NCBI GenBank assembly: GCA_041875495.1
Contig: CP112982.1
Span: 124,001-188,000, forward strand
Direction of reading: 5' to 3'
DNA: 64,000 nt
Source: Halomonas sp. CH40
Lineage (GTDB): Bacteria > Pseudomonadota > Gammaproteobacteria > Pseudomonadales > Halomonadaceae
The position numbers and the translations under genes are program-made. Each line of letters begins with the position of its first letter. The first letter of the stretch is position 1. Under the pieces are notes generated by a model. That model searched no databases. It saw only the letters and a program-made list of their open reading frames with translations, and was not told where the DNA came from. Shown piece after piece: positions 55,866 through 64,000 of the stretch.

Positions 55866-56858
55866 ATGCGAGCATTGTATTACGTTGGCCCGGAGCAGGT
55901 TGAAATGCGTGAGGCAGAGGAGCTGCCATTGGCGGAGGGCGAATCCCGGGTGCGCATTCAGGCGACGGGAATCTGTGGCTCTGATCTGCATGCCTTTCAT
56001 GGCCATGATCCGCGCCGCAAACCGCCCTTGATTCTGGGGCATGAGGCAGCGGGTGAAGTGATAGAAGGACCGCTGCTGGGTAAGCGGGTTACCATGAATC
56101 CGCTGATTATCTGCGGGCATTGTGATTACTGCATGGAAGGTCGTCAGAACCTGTGCGCCAATCGCACCATGATTGGTATGACCCGCCCCGGCAGCTTTGC
56201 CGAAACGCTGACCATTCCCAGTCATTGCCTGATTGAGCTGCCTGATTCCCTGTCTGCTGAAGCAGCAGCGCTTACCGAGCCTGCCGCGACGGCCTTGCAC
56301 GGTGTCAATCGTCTTGCCGCCTGCCTGCCAAGGCCGCTTTCTGAAGGGCGGGTGCTGGTAATTGGTGGTGGCGCGATTGGCTTGCTGACCGCGCTGATTC
56401 TGCGCCACAAGGGGGTGCGTCATCTACAGGTTGCTGAAACCAACCTGCCCAGGCGAAACACTGCAGAAAAAGCCGGATTGACTGCGTTTGATCCGCGCAG
56501 TGAGGCGCCAGAGGCCGATGCCTTTGACGCAGTTTTTGATTGCGTTGGTTCAGCACCGACACGCCAAATGGCGGTGCACTGTATACGGCCTGGGGGGGCG
56601 ATCATGCACCTTGGCTTACAGGATAACGAAGGAAGCCTGGATACTCGCGCGATTACGCTCAAGGAAGTTGCTTTCCTGGGCGCGTATACCTACACATCCG
56701 CCGATTTGAGGGCCACCGTTGACCTGTTGGATTCTCAGGCGCTGGGCGAGCTTTCCTGGGTAGAAGTACGCCATCTGGAAGACGGTGATAGCGCCTTTGC
56801 TGACCTAGTGGCAGGACGTACACCAGCGGCCAAGGTGATACTCAAGCCTCACGGTTGA
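55866..56858 (+). CDS. hpsP: zinc-type alcohol dehydrogenase, probable DHPS 2-dehydrogenase (HpsP)
   Basis: A 330-residue medium-chain dehydrogenase. GICGSDLHAFHGHDP and ILGHEAAGEV form the catalytic zinc site; CGHCDYCMEGRQNLCANR holds four cysteines for structural zinc; VLVIGGGAIGLLTAL binds NAD. GTGAGGAG lies before the ATG. It is the expected second enzyme of DHPS epimer conversion. Confidence 0.8.
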   Translation: MRALYYVGPEQVEMREAEELPLAEGESRVRIQATGICGSDLHAFHGHDPRRKPPLILGHEAAGEVIEGPLLGKRVTMNPLIICGHCDYCMEGRQNLCANRTMIGMTRPGSFAETLTIPSHCLIELPDSLSAEAAALTEPAATALHGVNRLAACLPRPLSEGRVLVIGGGAIGLLTALILRHKGVRHLQVAETNLPRRNTAEKAGLTAFDPRSEAPEADAFDAVFDCVGSAPTRQMAVHCIRPGGAIMHLGLQDNEGSLDTRAITLKEVAFLGAYTYTSADLRATVDLLDSQALGELSWVEVRHLEDGDSAFADLVAGRTPAAKVILKPHG

Positions 56859-56978
56859 ACCAGTAACGTGTGAGGTATCACGGATAACCACCCTCTGATG
56901 CAGCACTGACCGTCAGGTTGCAAGCCAACCGCGCATCAGGCACATGCATCCGCATGAAAAGATAAGGAGAGCTGGCAG

Positions 56979-58034
56979 ATGAAGCCACCTATATTGACCA
57001 CACCCAAGGAGGGTTGGTTGGCACGACTGATTCAGCGAACAGGCAATTACCGCAATATTGGCCGGGGCCTTCTGGTGTGCGTCACCATTGCACTGGCGAC
57101 CACTTTTATTGCGGACCATTACGGCGGCCCGACGCTTCTTTATGCGCTGCTGTTTGGTATGTCGCTGCATTTTTTGAGTGAGGAGGGGGCATGCCGAGAG
57201 GGCGTTGAATTTGCCGCGCGTACCGTGCTGCGCCTGGGTGTTGCTTTGTTAGGGGCGCGGATGACGTTCGAGCAGGTGGGGGAGCTGGGGATCGGACCCG
57301 TGTTGACGGTGATTGTTTCGGTGGCCTTTGTGATTCTGGCTGGCGCTGTGATGGCAAGGATGCTGGGACTTTCGCGTGACCTTGGGCTGCTAACCGGCGG
57401 TGCGGTGGGTATCTGCGGTGCCTCGGCGGCGCTGGCACTTTCGGCGGTGATGCCGCGCGACGAGAACAGTGAGCGCAATACCATTCTTACTGTGGTGGGG
57501 GTCACCACGCTATCAACGGTGGCGATGGTGATTTACCCCTTGATTGCCGGTGTGCTGTCATTGGCCAATGCCCAGGCAGGCATCTTTCTGGGCGGTACCA
57601 TTCACGATGTTGCCCAGGTTGTGGGCGCCGGTTACATGATTTCCGAGGAAACAGGCGATACCTCAACGCTCGTCAAACTGGTGCGGGTGGCCATGCTGGT
57701 ACCGGCGGTCATGGTGTTTATGTGGTTGTTTCGCGCATCACGCCATGCACAGAGCGGGGCGACTAAAGTGCCCATGCTGCCCAGTTTCCTGGTCGGCTTT
57801 GTGGTGCTGGTGGTGATCAACAGCCTGGGGCTGATTCCCGAGGCGGTCAACGAGGGCATGTCGACGCTGTCCCGCTGGTGTCTGGTGACGGCGATTGCCG
57901 CCCTGGGTATCAAGACCTCGTTCCAGAAGCTTGCCGTGGTGGGGTGGAAACCGGTGATCCTGATGGTGCTGGAAACCCTGCTTTTACTGGCCATTGTATT
58001 GGGTGTGGTGGTGTTTGCAGGATTGGGCACCTAA
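56979..58034 (+). CDS. suyZ: YeiH/SuyZ-type putative sulfate or sulfite exporter
   Basis: A 351-residue membrane protein of the UPF0324/YeiH family with about nine to ten helices (GVALLGARMTFEQVGELGIG, GGAVGICGASAALALSAVMP, GIFLGGTIHDVAQVVGAGYM). Homologues next to taurine and sulfolactate genes (TauZ, SuyZ) are thought to export the released sulfur oxyanion. Here the place after hpsP fits that. Function of the family is still mainly inferred from context. AAGGAGAGC precedes the ATG. Confidence 0.82.
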   Translation: MKPPILTTPKEGWLARLIQRTGNYRNIGRGLLVCVTIALATTFIADHYGGPTLLYALLFGMSLHFLSEEGACREGVEFAARTVLRLGVALLGARMTFEQVGELGIGPVLTVIVSVAFVILAGAVMARMLGLSRDLGLLTGGAVGICGASAALALSAVMPRDENSERNTILTVVGVTTLSTVAMVIYPLIAGVLSLANAQAGIFLGGTIHDVAQVVGAGYMISEETGDTSTLVKLVRVAMLVPAVMVFMWLFRASRHAQSGATKVPMLPSFLVGFVVLVVINSLGLIPEAVNEGMSTLSRWCLVTAIAALGIKTSFQKLAVVGWKPVILMVLETLLLLAIVLGVVVFAGLGT

Positions 58035-58191
58035 GCAGGTTGTTGGAGTACTCAGCGCGTTAGCCTTACCCATGCATCATGCTGGTTAGCACACGGCATG
58101 TGCCGATTCGTCCGTTAGGGTTTAGAATGGTCAGCCATAGACGAGATCGAATACAGCGTGGTGATCAACACGCCCAAGGGGAGAGGCTTTC

Positions 58192-59082
58192 GTGAAGCTG
58201 CTGATTCTGGATGCGGGACACTGTCTGAGCCTGGCGCTGGCGCGGGAAGCTGGCCGCCGCTCGGATACCGAGTTGGTAATAGAAGCAGGAACGGCGCTGA
58301 GTGCCGAGCGGGTGGCGGAAGTGGCGCCAGATGCCGTGATCATACCGCCGTTGGCGCATCCTCTGAACATGGTGCCTGCGGATGTCACCGCCCATGCTGA
58401 CGCTGTGGATGCCTGCCTTGATGCCTGCAAGGCGCAGCAGACGACGCTGGTATGGTGTGTGTCTGATCAGTTGTATGAGGACGGTTTTGAGGTACCAATT
58501 GATGAGCATCTGGTACCGGCACCCAGGGATGAAAGCCTGCGCCGTCTGGTCAAGACTGGAGATCGTATTCGCGCTGAATATGCCCAGCATCTGATTGTGC
58601 GCCTGGGGCCGCTGTTTGGGCTGGAAGGCAGCCATGCCTGGCTGAACGAGGTGATTGATAGCCTGATTATCGGGGAGAATGTCAGCGCCGCCGAGGATGT
58701 GGTTTTCTGCCCGACCAGTGCCGATGCGGTGGCGCTGGCGCTGGTGGGTATGCTCCAGCAGCTTGCCTGCGGGGTGCAGGCCTGGGGGGCCTATCATCTG
58801 GCGGGCACGGAACCGGTCAGTGCCTTCACCTTTACCTCTATGGTGCGCACCCAGCTGAGTACTCACCTGGAAGGGCGCGGTGAAGAGGTGGCGCTTGGCG
58901 AAGTACAGGCACAGAAGCACCATCACGACGCCAAATTGCGTCGGGTGTTGAACTGTCGGCGCGTACTGGAAACCTTTGGGGTTCACCAGAAGCCCTGGCG
59001 GCTGGAAGTCGGGCGTATGCTGGATGCCTGGTGTCTGATGCGCGATGACGATAATGCCAGCGCGGCGGAGGGCACCGCCTGA
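58192..59082 (+). CDS. RmlD-like sugar-nucleotide-binding protein
   Basis: A 296-residue protein similar in plan to dTDP-4-dehydrorhamnose reductase (RmlD). The middle and end match best (WCVSDQLYEDGFEVPIDE, VRLGPLFGLEGSHAWLNEVI, GAYHLAGTEPVSAFTFTSMV). The N-terminal nucleotide motif is altered: LLILDAGHCLSLALA replaces GxxGQLG, and the catalytic YxxxK is not clear. It may bind nucleotide sugar without reducing it. GTG start with GGGGAGAGG upstream. Its stop overlaps the acyltransferase start. Confidence 0.75.
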   Translation: MKLLILDAGHCLSLALAREAGRRSDTELVIEAGTALSAERVAEVAPDAVIIPPLAHPLNMVPADVTAHADAVDACLDACKAQQTTLVWCVSDQLYEDGFEVPIDEHLVPAPRDESLRRLVKTGDRIRAEYAQHLIVRLGPLFGLEGSHAWLNEVIDSLIIGENVSAAEDVVFCPTSADAVALALVGMLQQLACGVQAWGAYHLAGTEPVSAFTFTSMVRTQLSTHLEGRGEEVALGEVQAQKHHHDAKLRRVLNCRRVLETFGVHQKPWRLEVGRMLDAWCLMRDDDNASAAEGTA

Positions 59083-59816
59083 TGAATGTGCTGCGCAGTG
59101 TGATTTTTTACATCGGCTACTTTGGTGCCATGTTATTGATAGGCGTTTTCTGCTTGCCCATCGCGCCTTTCCTGCCGCTTTCAGGGCGCTACCGACTGCT
59201 TAATCTCTACAACCACTTTTTGATGGTCTGGTTTCGCGTCGCCTGCGGGGTGCGTTATGAAATTGAAGGGCGTGAAAATCTGCCTAGTGGCCCCTGTGTG
59301 ATTCAGGCCAACCATCAGTGCGAGTGGGAAACGGTGTTTTTGCAGGTCATGAAGCCGCCGGTATGTACGGTGCTGAAACAGGAGTTACTGCGTTTCCCGA
59401 TTTTCGGCTGGGCGCTGAGGCTGCTCCATCCGATTGCCCTTGATCGTTCACGGCCTGCCCGTGCCATGAAGCAGGTACTTACTCAAGGGGTCACTCGTCT
59501 GCAAGGCGGGCTATCAGTGCTGATTTTCCCTGAAGGAACTCGGGTAGAGCCTGGGGTACGCAAGCGCTATAACAAAAGTGGCAGCGTGATTGCCTGCCGC
59601 GCCGGCGTGCCGGTGCTGCCTGTGGCACACAACGCAGGGGAGCGCTGGCCGGGGCGTCACTGGGTTAAGCGCCCTGGGGTTCTGCGGGTACGCATTGGTG
59701 CACCGATCACCACAGACGGTAAAACATCCGATAACGTGAACGCCGAAGTGGAAGCCTGGATTGAAACCCAGCTACAGGAAATCTCAGACGTGCCACGTCC
59801 GCTGAAAGCGTCCTGA
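59082..59816 (+). CDS. plsC: 1-acyl-sn-glycerol-3-phosphate acyltransferase (PlsC family)
   Basis: A 244-residue membrane-bound acyltransferase that adds the second fatty acid in phospholipid synthesis. A hydrophobic N-terminus precedes block 1, NHQCEWE, where the usual H-x4-D is H-x4-E. Block 3, VLIFPEGTR, is normal, as is VPVLPVAHNAG. It could be PlsC or a related lysolipid acyltransferase. TGATG coupling to the upstream RmlD-like gene. Confidence 0.85.
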   Translation: MNVLRSVIFYIGYFGAMLLIGVFCLPIAPFLPLSGRYRLLNLYNHFLMVWFRVACGVRYEIEGRENLPSGPCVIQANHQCEWETVFLQVMKPPVCTVLKQELLRFPIFGWALRLLHPIALDRSRPARAMKQVLTQGVTRLQGGLSVLIFPEGTRVEPGVRKRYNKSGSVIACRAGVPVLPVAHNAGERWPGRHWVKRPGVLRVRIGAPITTDGKTSDNVNAEVEAWIETQLQEISDVPRPLKAS

Positions 59817-59848
59817 CCACAGACAAACCTGACAGTACCGAAGAAACT

Positions 59849-59883
59849 AAAACGGCGCCAACCTTGTGGGTTGGCGCCGTTTT
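59849..59883. terminator. bidirectional terminator, plsC / fabB
   Basis: A 15-base perfect stem (AAAACGGCGCCAACC and complement) around TTGTG. A and T runs at both feet support termination on both strands. Confidence 0.92.
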
Positions 59884-59915
59884 GTCAGTGCAGGCTTGTC
59901 TGGGGCGATAGCTGG

Positions 59916-61133
59916 TTAGCTGGCATAACGCTGGAACACCAGACAGGCATTGGTGCCACCAAAGCCGAAGCTGTTGGAGAGCACGCGCTGCAGGTTAACG
60001 CCATCACGGCGCTGGGTGACGATATCAAACCCATCCGCCTGTTCATCGAGTGTATCAATGTTCGCTGACGCAGAGACAAAGTCATGCTTCATCATCAGCA
60101 GCGAGTAGATGGCTTCCTGTACCCCGGTAGCACCCAGCGAATGGCCGGTAAGCGATTTGGTCGAGCTCATGGCCGGGGTGGTATCACCAAACAGTGCACG
60201 AACCGCCTGCAGCTCCGCGACATCCCCCACCGGCGTTGAAGTGCCGTGGGTGTTGATGTAGTCAATGTCGCCGTCGACGGTTGCCAAGGCCTGCTGCATG
60301 CAGCGCACGGCGCCTTCACCGGAAGGGGCAACCATGTCATAGCCATCAGACGTAGCGCCATAGCCCACCAGTTCAGCGTAGATGTGGGCACCCCGCGCCT
60401 TGGCATGCTCAAGCTCTTCCAATACCAGCATGCCGCCGCCACCGGCAATCACAAAGCCATCGCGGGCCTGGTCATAGGGGCGGGAAGCCTTGTCTGGGTC
60501 TTCATTGTATTGGGTGGATAGCGCACCCATGGCATCGAACAGGCAGGTAAGCGTCCAGTGTTCCTCTTCACCACCACCGGCAAACACCACATCCTGCTTG
60601 CCCAGCTGGATCTGCTCCATGGCACTGCCGATGCAGTGAGCCGAGGTGGCGCAGGCCGACGAAATTGAATAGTTGACGCCCTTGATCTTGAACGGCGTGG
60701 CCAGGCAGGCGGACACCGTGCTGCCCATGGTACGGGTAACGCGATAGGGGCCAACCCGGCGCAAGCCTTTCTCACGCAGCACATCAGCGGCTTCTACCTG
60801 GTTGGCGCTGGACGCGCCGCCCGAACCGGCAATCAGGCCGGTACGTTCGTTGGAAACCTGTTCTTCTGAAAGGCCAGCGTCTTCAATGGCTTGTGCCATG
60901 GAGATATAGGCATACGCGGCCGCATCGCCCATAAAGCGCAATAGTTTGCGATCAATCAACGCATTAAGATCAATATCGACGCTGCCAGCAACCTGGCTGC
61001 GTAGACCGCGTTCTGCATACTCTTCTTTGAAGCGAATGCCACTGCGCCCGTTTTTGAGCGCATCCAGGACCTGTTGCTGATCATTGCCGAGACAAGACAC
61101 GATGCCCAGGCCGGTGACTACCACTCGTCGCAT
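59916..61133 (-). CDS. fabB: FabB, beta-ketoacyl-ACP synthase I
   Basis: A 405-residue condensing enzyme that elongates fatty acids and is required for the unsaturated branch. The nucleophile lies in [10 protein letters not shown], and the two catalytic histidines in [11 protein letters not shown] and [17 protein letters not shown] precedes the ATG. It is 12 bases from fabA, in the same operon as in Pseudomonas. Confidence 0.97.
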   Translation of the reverse strand: MRRVVVTGLGIVSCLGNDQQQVLDALKNGRSGIRFKEEYAERGLRSQVAGSVDIDLNALIDRKLLRFMGDAAAYAYISMAQAIEDAGLSEEQVSNERTGLIAGSGGASSANQVEAADVLREKGLRRVGPYRVTRTMGSTVSACLATPFKIKGVNYSISSACATSAHCIGSAMEQIQLGKQDVVFAGGGEEEHWTLTCLFDAMGALSTQYNEDPDKASRPYDQARDGFVIAGGGGMLVLEELEHAKARGAHIYAELVGYGATSDGYDMVAPSGEGAVRCMQQALATVDGDIDYINTHGTSTPVGDVAELQAVRALFGDTTPAMSSTKSLTGHSLGATGVQEAIYSLLMMKHDFVSASANIDTLDEQADGFDIVTQRRDGVNLQRVLSNSFGFGGTNACLVFQRYAS

Positions 61134-61145
61134 GGGAGCCTCCTG

Positions 61146-61661
61146 TTAAAAATTCGCAGTGGAGGTAAATAGGCCAACGCGCAGGTCGTTTGCCTGATAG
61201 ATTTGACGCCCGTCGACGGTCACTGTGCCGTCGGCAATGCCCAATATCAGGCGACGGGTAATGATACGCTTGATATTGATGTTGTAGGTAACCTTTTGGG
61301 CGTCGGGCAGAATCTGACCGGTGAATTTGACATCACCACAGCCCAGCGCTCGCCCACGGCCCGGGTGGCCCAGCCAGCCCAGATAGAAACCTACCAGTTG
61401 CCACATGGCATCCAGGCCAAGGCAGCCAGGCATTACCGGGTCACCGGGGAAGTGGCAGTCAAAAAACCACAGATCCGGGGTGATATCCAGCTCGGCAATA
61501 AGCTCGCCTTTATTACTTTCACCGCCGTCTTCGGTAATGCTGGTAATGCGATCAAGCATCAGCATGTTGGGCGCTGGCAATTGTGCATTGCCGGGGCCAA
61601 AGAGCTCGCCGCGTGAGCAGGCCAGCAGTTCGTCGCGATCAAAAGAGTGTTGCTTGGTCAC
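61146..61661 (-). CDS. fabA: FabA, 3-hydroxydecanoyl-ACP dehydratase/isomerase
   Basis: A 171-residue enzyme that makes the cis double bond used for unsaturated fatty acids. The active-site histidine lies in [15 protein letters not shown], with the aspartate in [14 protein letters not shown] at 61661 gives [20 protein letters not shown] and the normal family length; the frame stays open to 61814 but those residues do not fit the family. It is first in the fabA-fabB operon. Confidence 0.97.
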   Translation of the reverse strand: MTKQHSFDRDELLACSRGELFGPGNAQLPAPNMLMLDRITSITEDGGESNKGELIAELDITPDLWFFDCHFPGDPVMPGCLGLDAMWQLVGFYLGWLGHPGRGRALGCGDVKFTGQILPDAQKVTYNINIKRIITRRLILGIADGTVTVDGRQIYQANDLRVGLFTSTANF

Positions 61662-62017
61662 TGAAACGTTCCGAATGTCGAGATTATTGTTGGCCGCGTG
61701 CGGCACCCGAGCCGAAGCGGAGTGCCAGTGCACAGGCCGCAAGGCCATCACTAGTCTACTTCCCGATGCTTGTGAATGCACGTCGCCTGTTCTGTCAAGG
61801 CTGTCATCATGCACCCCCGCAAAGCCGTAAAAAGCACTGTTGATCTTTCAGCGTGACACTTTCGGGCCGGTTGATGCAAATAGCGTTCAGGCCAGTTGAT
61901 TAGTCGCTACTGCGCAAATAATGCCCGATCAGCGCTCAGGAAGCGAGTATCGCTCGCTAAACCCTCGGTGGTGTCATGATGGTTTACAAAAACACCTTCA
62001 GTCTCTGCAATAATTTA
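61662..62017. other. spacer upstream of fabA
   Basis: Holds the fabA promoter region, with no gene seen. A short inverted repeat AGCGAG/CTCGCT occurs near 61938-61955. No FabR or FadR site could be matched with confidence. Confidence 0.5.
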
Positions 62018-62050
62018 GTGAGTCGTGAGTCGTGAGTCGTGAGTCGTGAC
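62018..62050 (+). repeat. 7-base tandem repeat
   Basis: GTGAGTC occurs four times in a row, followed by a partial copy (GTGAC). It lies nine bases beyond the stop of the GGDEF-EAL gene. Confidence 0.9.
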
Positions 62051-62058
62051 TTTGTGAT

Positions 62059-64000
62059 TCAAGGTGAGCCGTGGGTTGTTGTGCCCTCAGTCAGGGTGAA
62101 ATGTGTTTTCCATTCCAGCAATTGGCTGGCTGGCATGGGGCGCGCAAACGCATAGCCCTGGCCATACTCGCAGCCCATGGCCAGCAGGGACTGAGCGTGA
62201 GCACTGGTTTCCACCCCTTCGGCAATAACGCGGCGCTGAAAGGCTTCTGCAAGGCTCAAGACGCCTTTGAGCATGACCAGATCTTCTTCGTTATCCAGCA
62301 TATTGAGCACAAAGCTTCTATCGATCTTGAGTATTCCGGCTGGCAGATAACGCAGGTAGGCAAGGGTGGAGTAACCTGTGCCAAAGTCATCCAGAGCGAA
62401 GTTAACGCCGAGGGTCTGACATTGGCGCATAATATCAGCGACGCCTTGCATATCATCCAGGGCACTGCTTTCAAGGGCTTCAATTTCCAGGTCGCCGGGC
62501 GCGTAATCAGGAAAGGTATCCAGGGTGTCAGACAGCCACTGGGTAAAATGAGGGTGCTGCAGGTGAATGCCATCAATATTAACGCTGACAGGCCAATGAA
62601 TGCCGTTGGCTTTCCAGTCGCTGCACTGTTGCAGCGCGCTATTAACGACCCATTCACCCAGTGCGATGGCAAATGGATGCTGCTGGATTTCAGGCAGGAA
62701 CATGGCGGGTGGCAAGAGGCCCTGCTCTGGGTGTTGCCAGCGTATCAGCGCTTCAACACCGATGACATCACCGCTACGCATATTGATTTTGGGCTGATAG
62801 AACAGCATGAACTCATTGTTGGCTAATGCCTGCTGCATGCGGGCAATACTCTGATGATGACCGCGCACAGCACGCTCATGAGCCTGATCAAACAGGTGAT
62901 AACGGTTCTTGCCCAGCTGTTTGGCCTGATACATGGCATGATCAGCCTGACGAATGAATTGATCCGGGTCGATATCCTCATTGCCATCGTAGACCGCGAC
63001 GCCGACACTGGCGGATACCTGCAGCTCGCAATGAGTGAAGCGGATAGGCTGATTGACGCGCTGGATCAGTTGCTGGATGACCCGCTGCATTTCCAGGTCA
63101 CATGGCTGGTGAGGCAATACCATGACAAATTCATCGCCGCCCAGGCGGGCCACAATCTCATTGTTTTTCAAGGTACTGCGCAGGCGCTCAGCGACGACTC
63201 TCAGCACCTGGTCGCCAAGGCTATGATCGTAGCGGTCATTGATCTCTTTAAATCCATCGAGATCCAGGTAGGCCAGCATCACCGAATGTTGGCTTTCTCG
63301 TGCCTCTTGCATGATCCGGGTAAGCCGCTGGGTGAACCCTTCACGGTTGGGCAGGTCGGTTAAACGATCAAAATAAGCCAGGTGTTGAAGGCGGCTTTCA
63401 TATTCTTTCTGGCGGGAAATATCGGTAAAAACAATCACAAAATGAGTGCTGCGGGTCGCGGCATCCTTGACCAGCGAGAGCGTCAGCTGAATTGGGTAGT
63501 GCTCCCCATTTTTACGTTTTTCCCAGATTTCCCCTTGCCAGACGCCATCATTGGCCAGTGTGGCCTGCAGACTTTCATCACGCTGAATATCGAACAGGCG
63601 ATCCAACAGCGATGAGGGTTGGTTGAGTACTTCAGCGGCCTCATAGCCAGTGGTTCGTGTGAAAGCGGCGTTGACGTCCAGAGTATTGCCCTGCTCATCG
63701 GTCAGCATGATGGCATCGTGGGCGTTACGGAACACGCTGGCGGCCAGGCGAAGCTCGTCTGTTTTGCGGCGCACCAGTTGACGCAGGCGCAGGTTCCACG
63801 CCACCACCCATAGGGCGCCGATGATAATAATCAGGGCGTGAGGCCAGTATTCACGCCATTTGATCGGCGCCGATGGCAGCATTTCGCCCAGCCACTTGGC
63901 GTTAATGCGCTCAATGACTCCCTGTTCACGTGCATGAGCAATACCTTTGTCGAGAATATTCTGCAGCAGGTGCTCGCCTTCCTTGACCGCCATGCTGTTA
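62059..64000 (-). CDS. GGDEF-EAL cyclic-di-GMP protein with periplasmic binding domain, partial
   Basis: The gene enters from the right edge; codons before the first visible methionine are open, so the true start is outside. The first 40 visible residues (MAVKEGEHLLQNILDKGIAH) match the end of a type 3 solute-binding sensor domain. Then come a membrane helix (ALIIIIGALWVVAWNL), a PAS domain (AFTRTTGYEAAEVLNQP), GGDEF (RLGGDEFVMVLP) and EAL (EALIRWQHPEQG, DDFGTGYSTLAYLRYLP), both intact. It probably senses an amino-acid-like ligand in the periplasm and changes cyclic-di-GMP. Confidence 0.93.
   Translation of the reverse strand, partial: NSMAVKEGEHLLQNILDKGIAHAREQGVIERINAKWLGEMLPSAPIKWREYWPHALIIIIGALWVVAWNLRLRQLVRRKTDELRLAASVFRNAHDAIMLTDEQGNTLDVNAAFTRTTGYEAAEVLNQPSSLLDRLFDIQRDESLQATLANDGVWQGEIWEKRKNGEHYPIQLTLSLVKDAATRSTHFVIVFTDISRQKEYESRLQHLAYFDRLTDLPNREGFTQRLTRIMQEARESQHSVMLAYLDLDGFKEINDRYDHSLGDQVLRVVAERLRSTLKNNEIVARLGGDEFVMVLPHQPCDLEMQRVIQQLIQRVNQPIRFTHCELQVSASVGVAVYDGNEDIDPDQFIRQADHAMYQAKQLGKNRYHLFDQAHERAVRGHHQSIARMQQALANNEFMLFYQPKINMRSGDVIGVEALIRWQHPEQGLLPPAMFLPEIQQHPFAIALGEWVVNSALQQCSDWKANGIHWPVSVNIDGIHLQHPHFTQWLSDTLDTFPDYAPGDLEIEALESSALDDMQGVADIMRQCQTLGVNFALDDFGTGYSTLAYLRYLPAGILKIDRSFVLNMLDNEEDLVMLKGVLSLAEAFQRRVIAEGVETSAHAQSLLAMGCEYGQGYAFARPMPASQLLEWKTHFTLTEGTTTHGSP

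Noticed and set aside
61662..61814. N-terminal extension of fabA by 51 codons
   Set aside because: FabA has a fixed length of about 171 residues beginning at TKQHSF; the extension has no family match.

Overview
The window looks like a chromosome segment of a moderately halophilic or marine gammaproteobacterium, most likely in or near Halomonas/Chromohalobacter (Halomonadaceae). This is inferred from gene content, not from a database match: an enteric-like che-flh order joined to flhF-fliA, the uvrA-MFS-ssb arrangement, a split B12-dependent ribonucleotide reductase, TRAP transporters and an organosulfonate pathway. Genes are GC-rich and dense, except between about 41.4 and 45.5 kb.

Layout. 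(1) 0-12.8 kb, motility: end of cheB, a chemoreceptor, cheY, cheZ, flhB, flhA, an over-long flhF, a protein without a P-loop in the usual flhG slot, flhE, fliA and a motA/motB stator pair. (2) 12.9-18.3 kb, cyclic-di-GMP: a phytochrome-like diguanylate cyclase that has lost key chromophore residues, a membrane GGDEF-EAL protein and a secreted protein. (3) 18.3-28.8 kb, housekeeping: NrdR boxes with nrdJa/nrdJb, an SbtA-type transporter with a divergent LysR gene, then uvrA, MFS and ssb. (4) 28.9-35.6 kb: a FadR-type GntR regulator facing a split chromate-type transporter, a TRAP transporter and a gamma-glutamyltransferase-family enzyme, with a shared AT-rich motif upstream of both blocks. (5) 35.8-41.3 kb: cfa behind a perfect palindrome, an Aer-like receptor and the pncA-pncB NAD salvage operon. 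(6) 41.4-45.4 kb, defence remnant island: an Abi_2/HEPN gene, a decayed hsdR start, non-coding and repeat DNA, and an AT-richer OLD-like ATPase-Toprim gene followed 5 bases later by an attC-like sequence. (7) 45.5-58.0 kb, sulfonate catabolism: suyA, suyB, comC-like, TRAP transporter, hpsN, hpsO, hpsP and a YeiH/SuyZ-type exporter, with GntR and LacI regulators and matching paired operator candidates. (8) 58.2-64.0 kb: an RmlD-like protein with an acyltransferase, fabA-fabB, and a GGDEF-EAL gene that runs off the right edge.

How it works together: the sulfonate block should import 2,3-dihydroxypropane-1-sulfonate (DHPS) and/or sulfolactate by TRAP, interconvert DHPS enantiomers (HpsO/HpsP), oxidise (R)-DHPS to (R)-sulfolactate (HpsN), cleave that to pyruvate and sulfite (SuyAB), and export the inorganic sulfur anion. 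The motility block is one chemotaxis and flagellar export/regulation region. No rRNA, tRNA, CRISPR array or intact insertion sequence was recognised.
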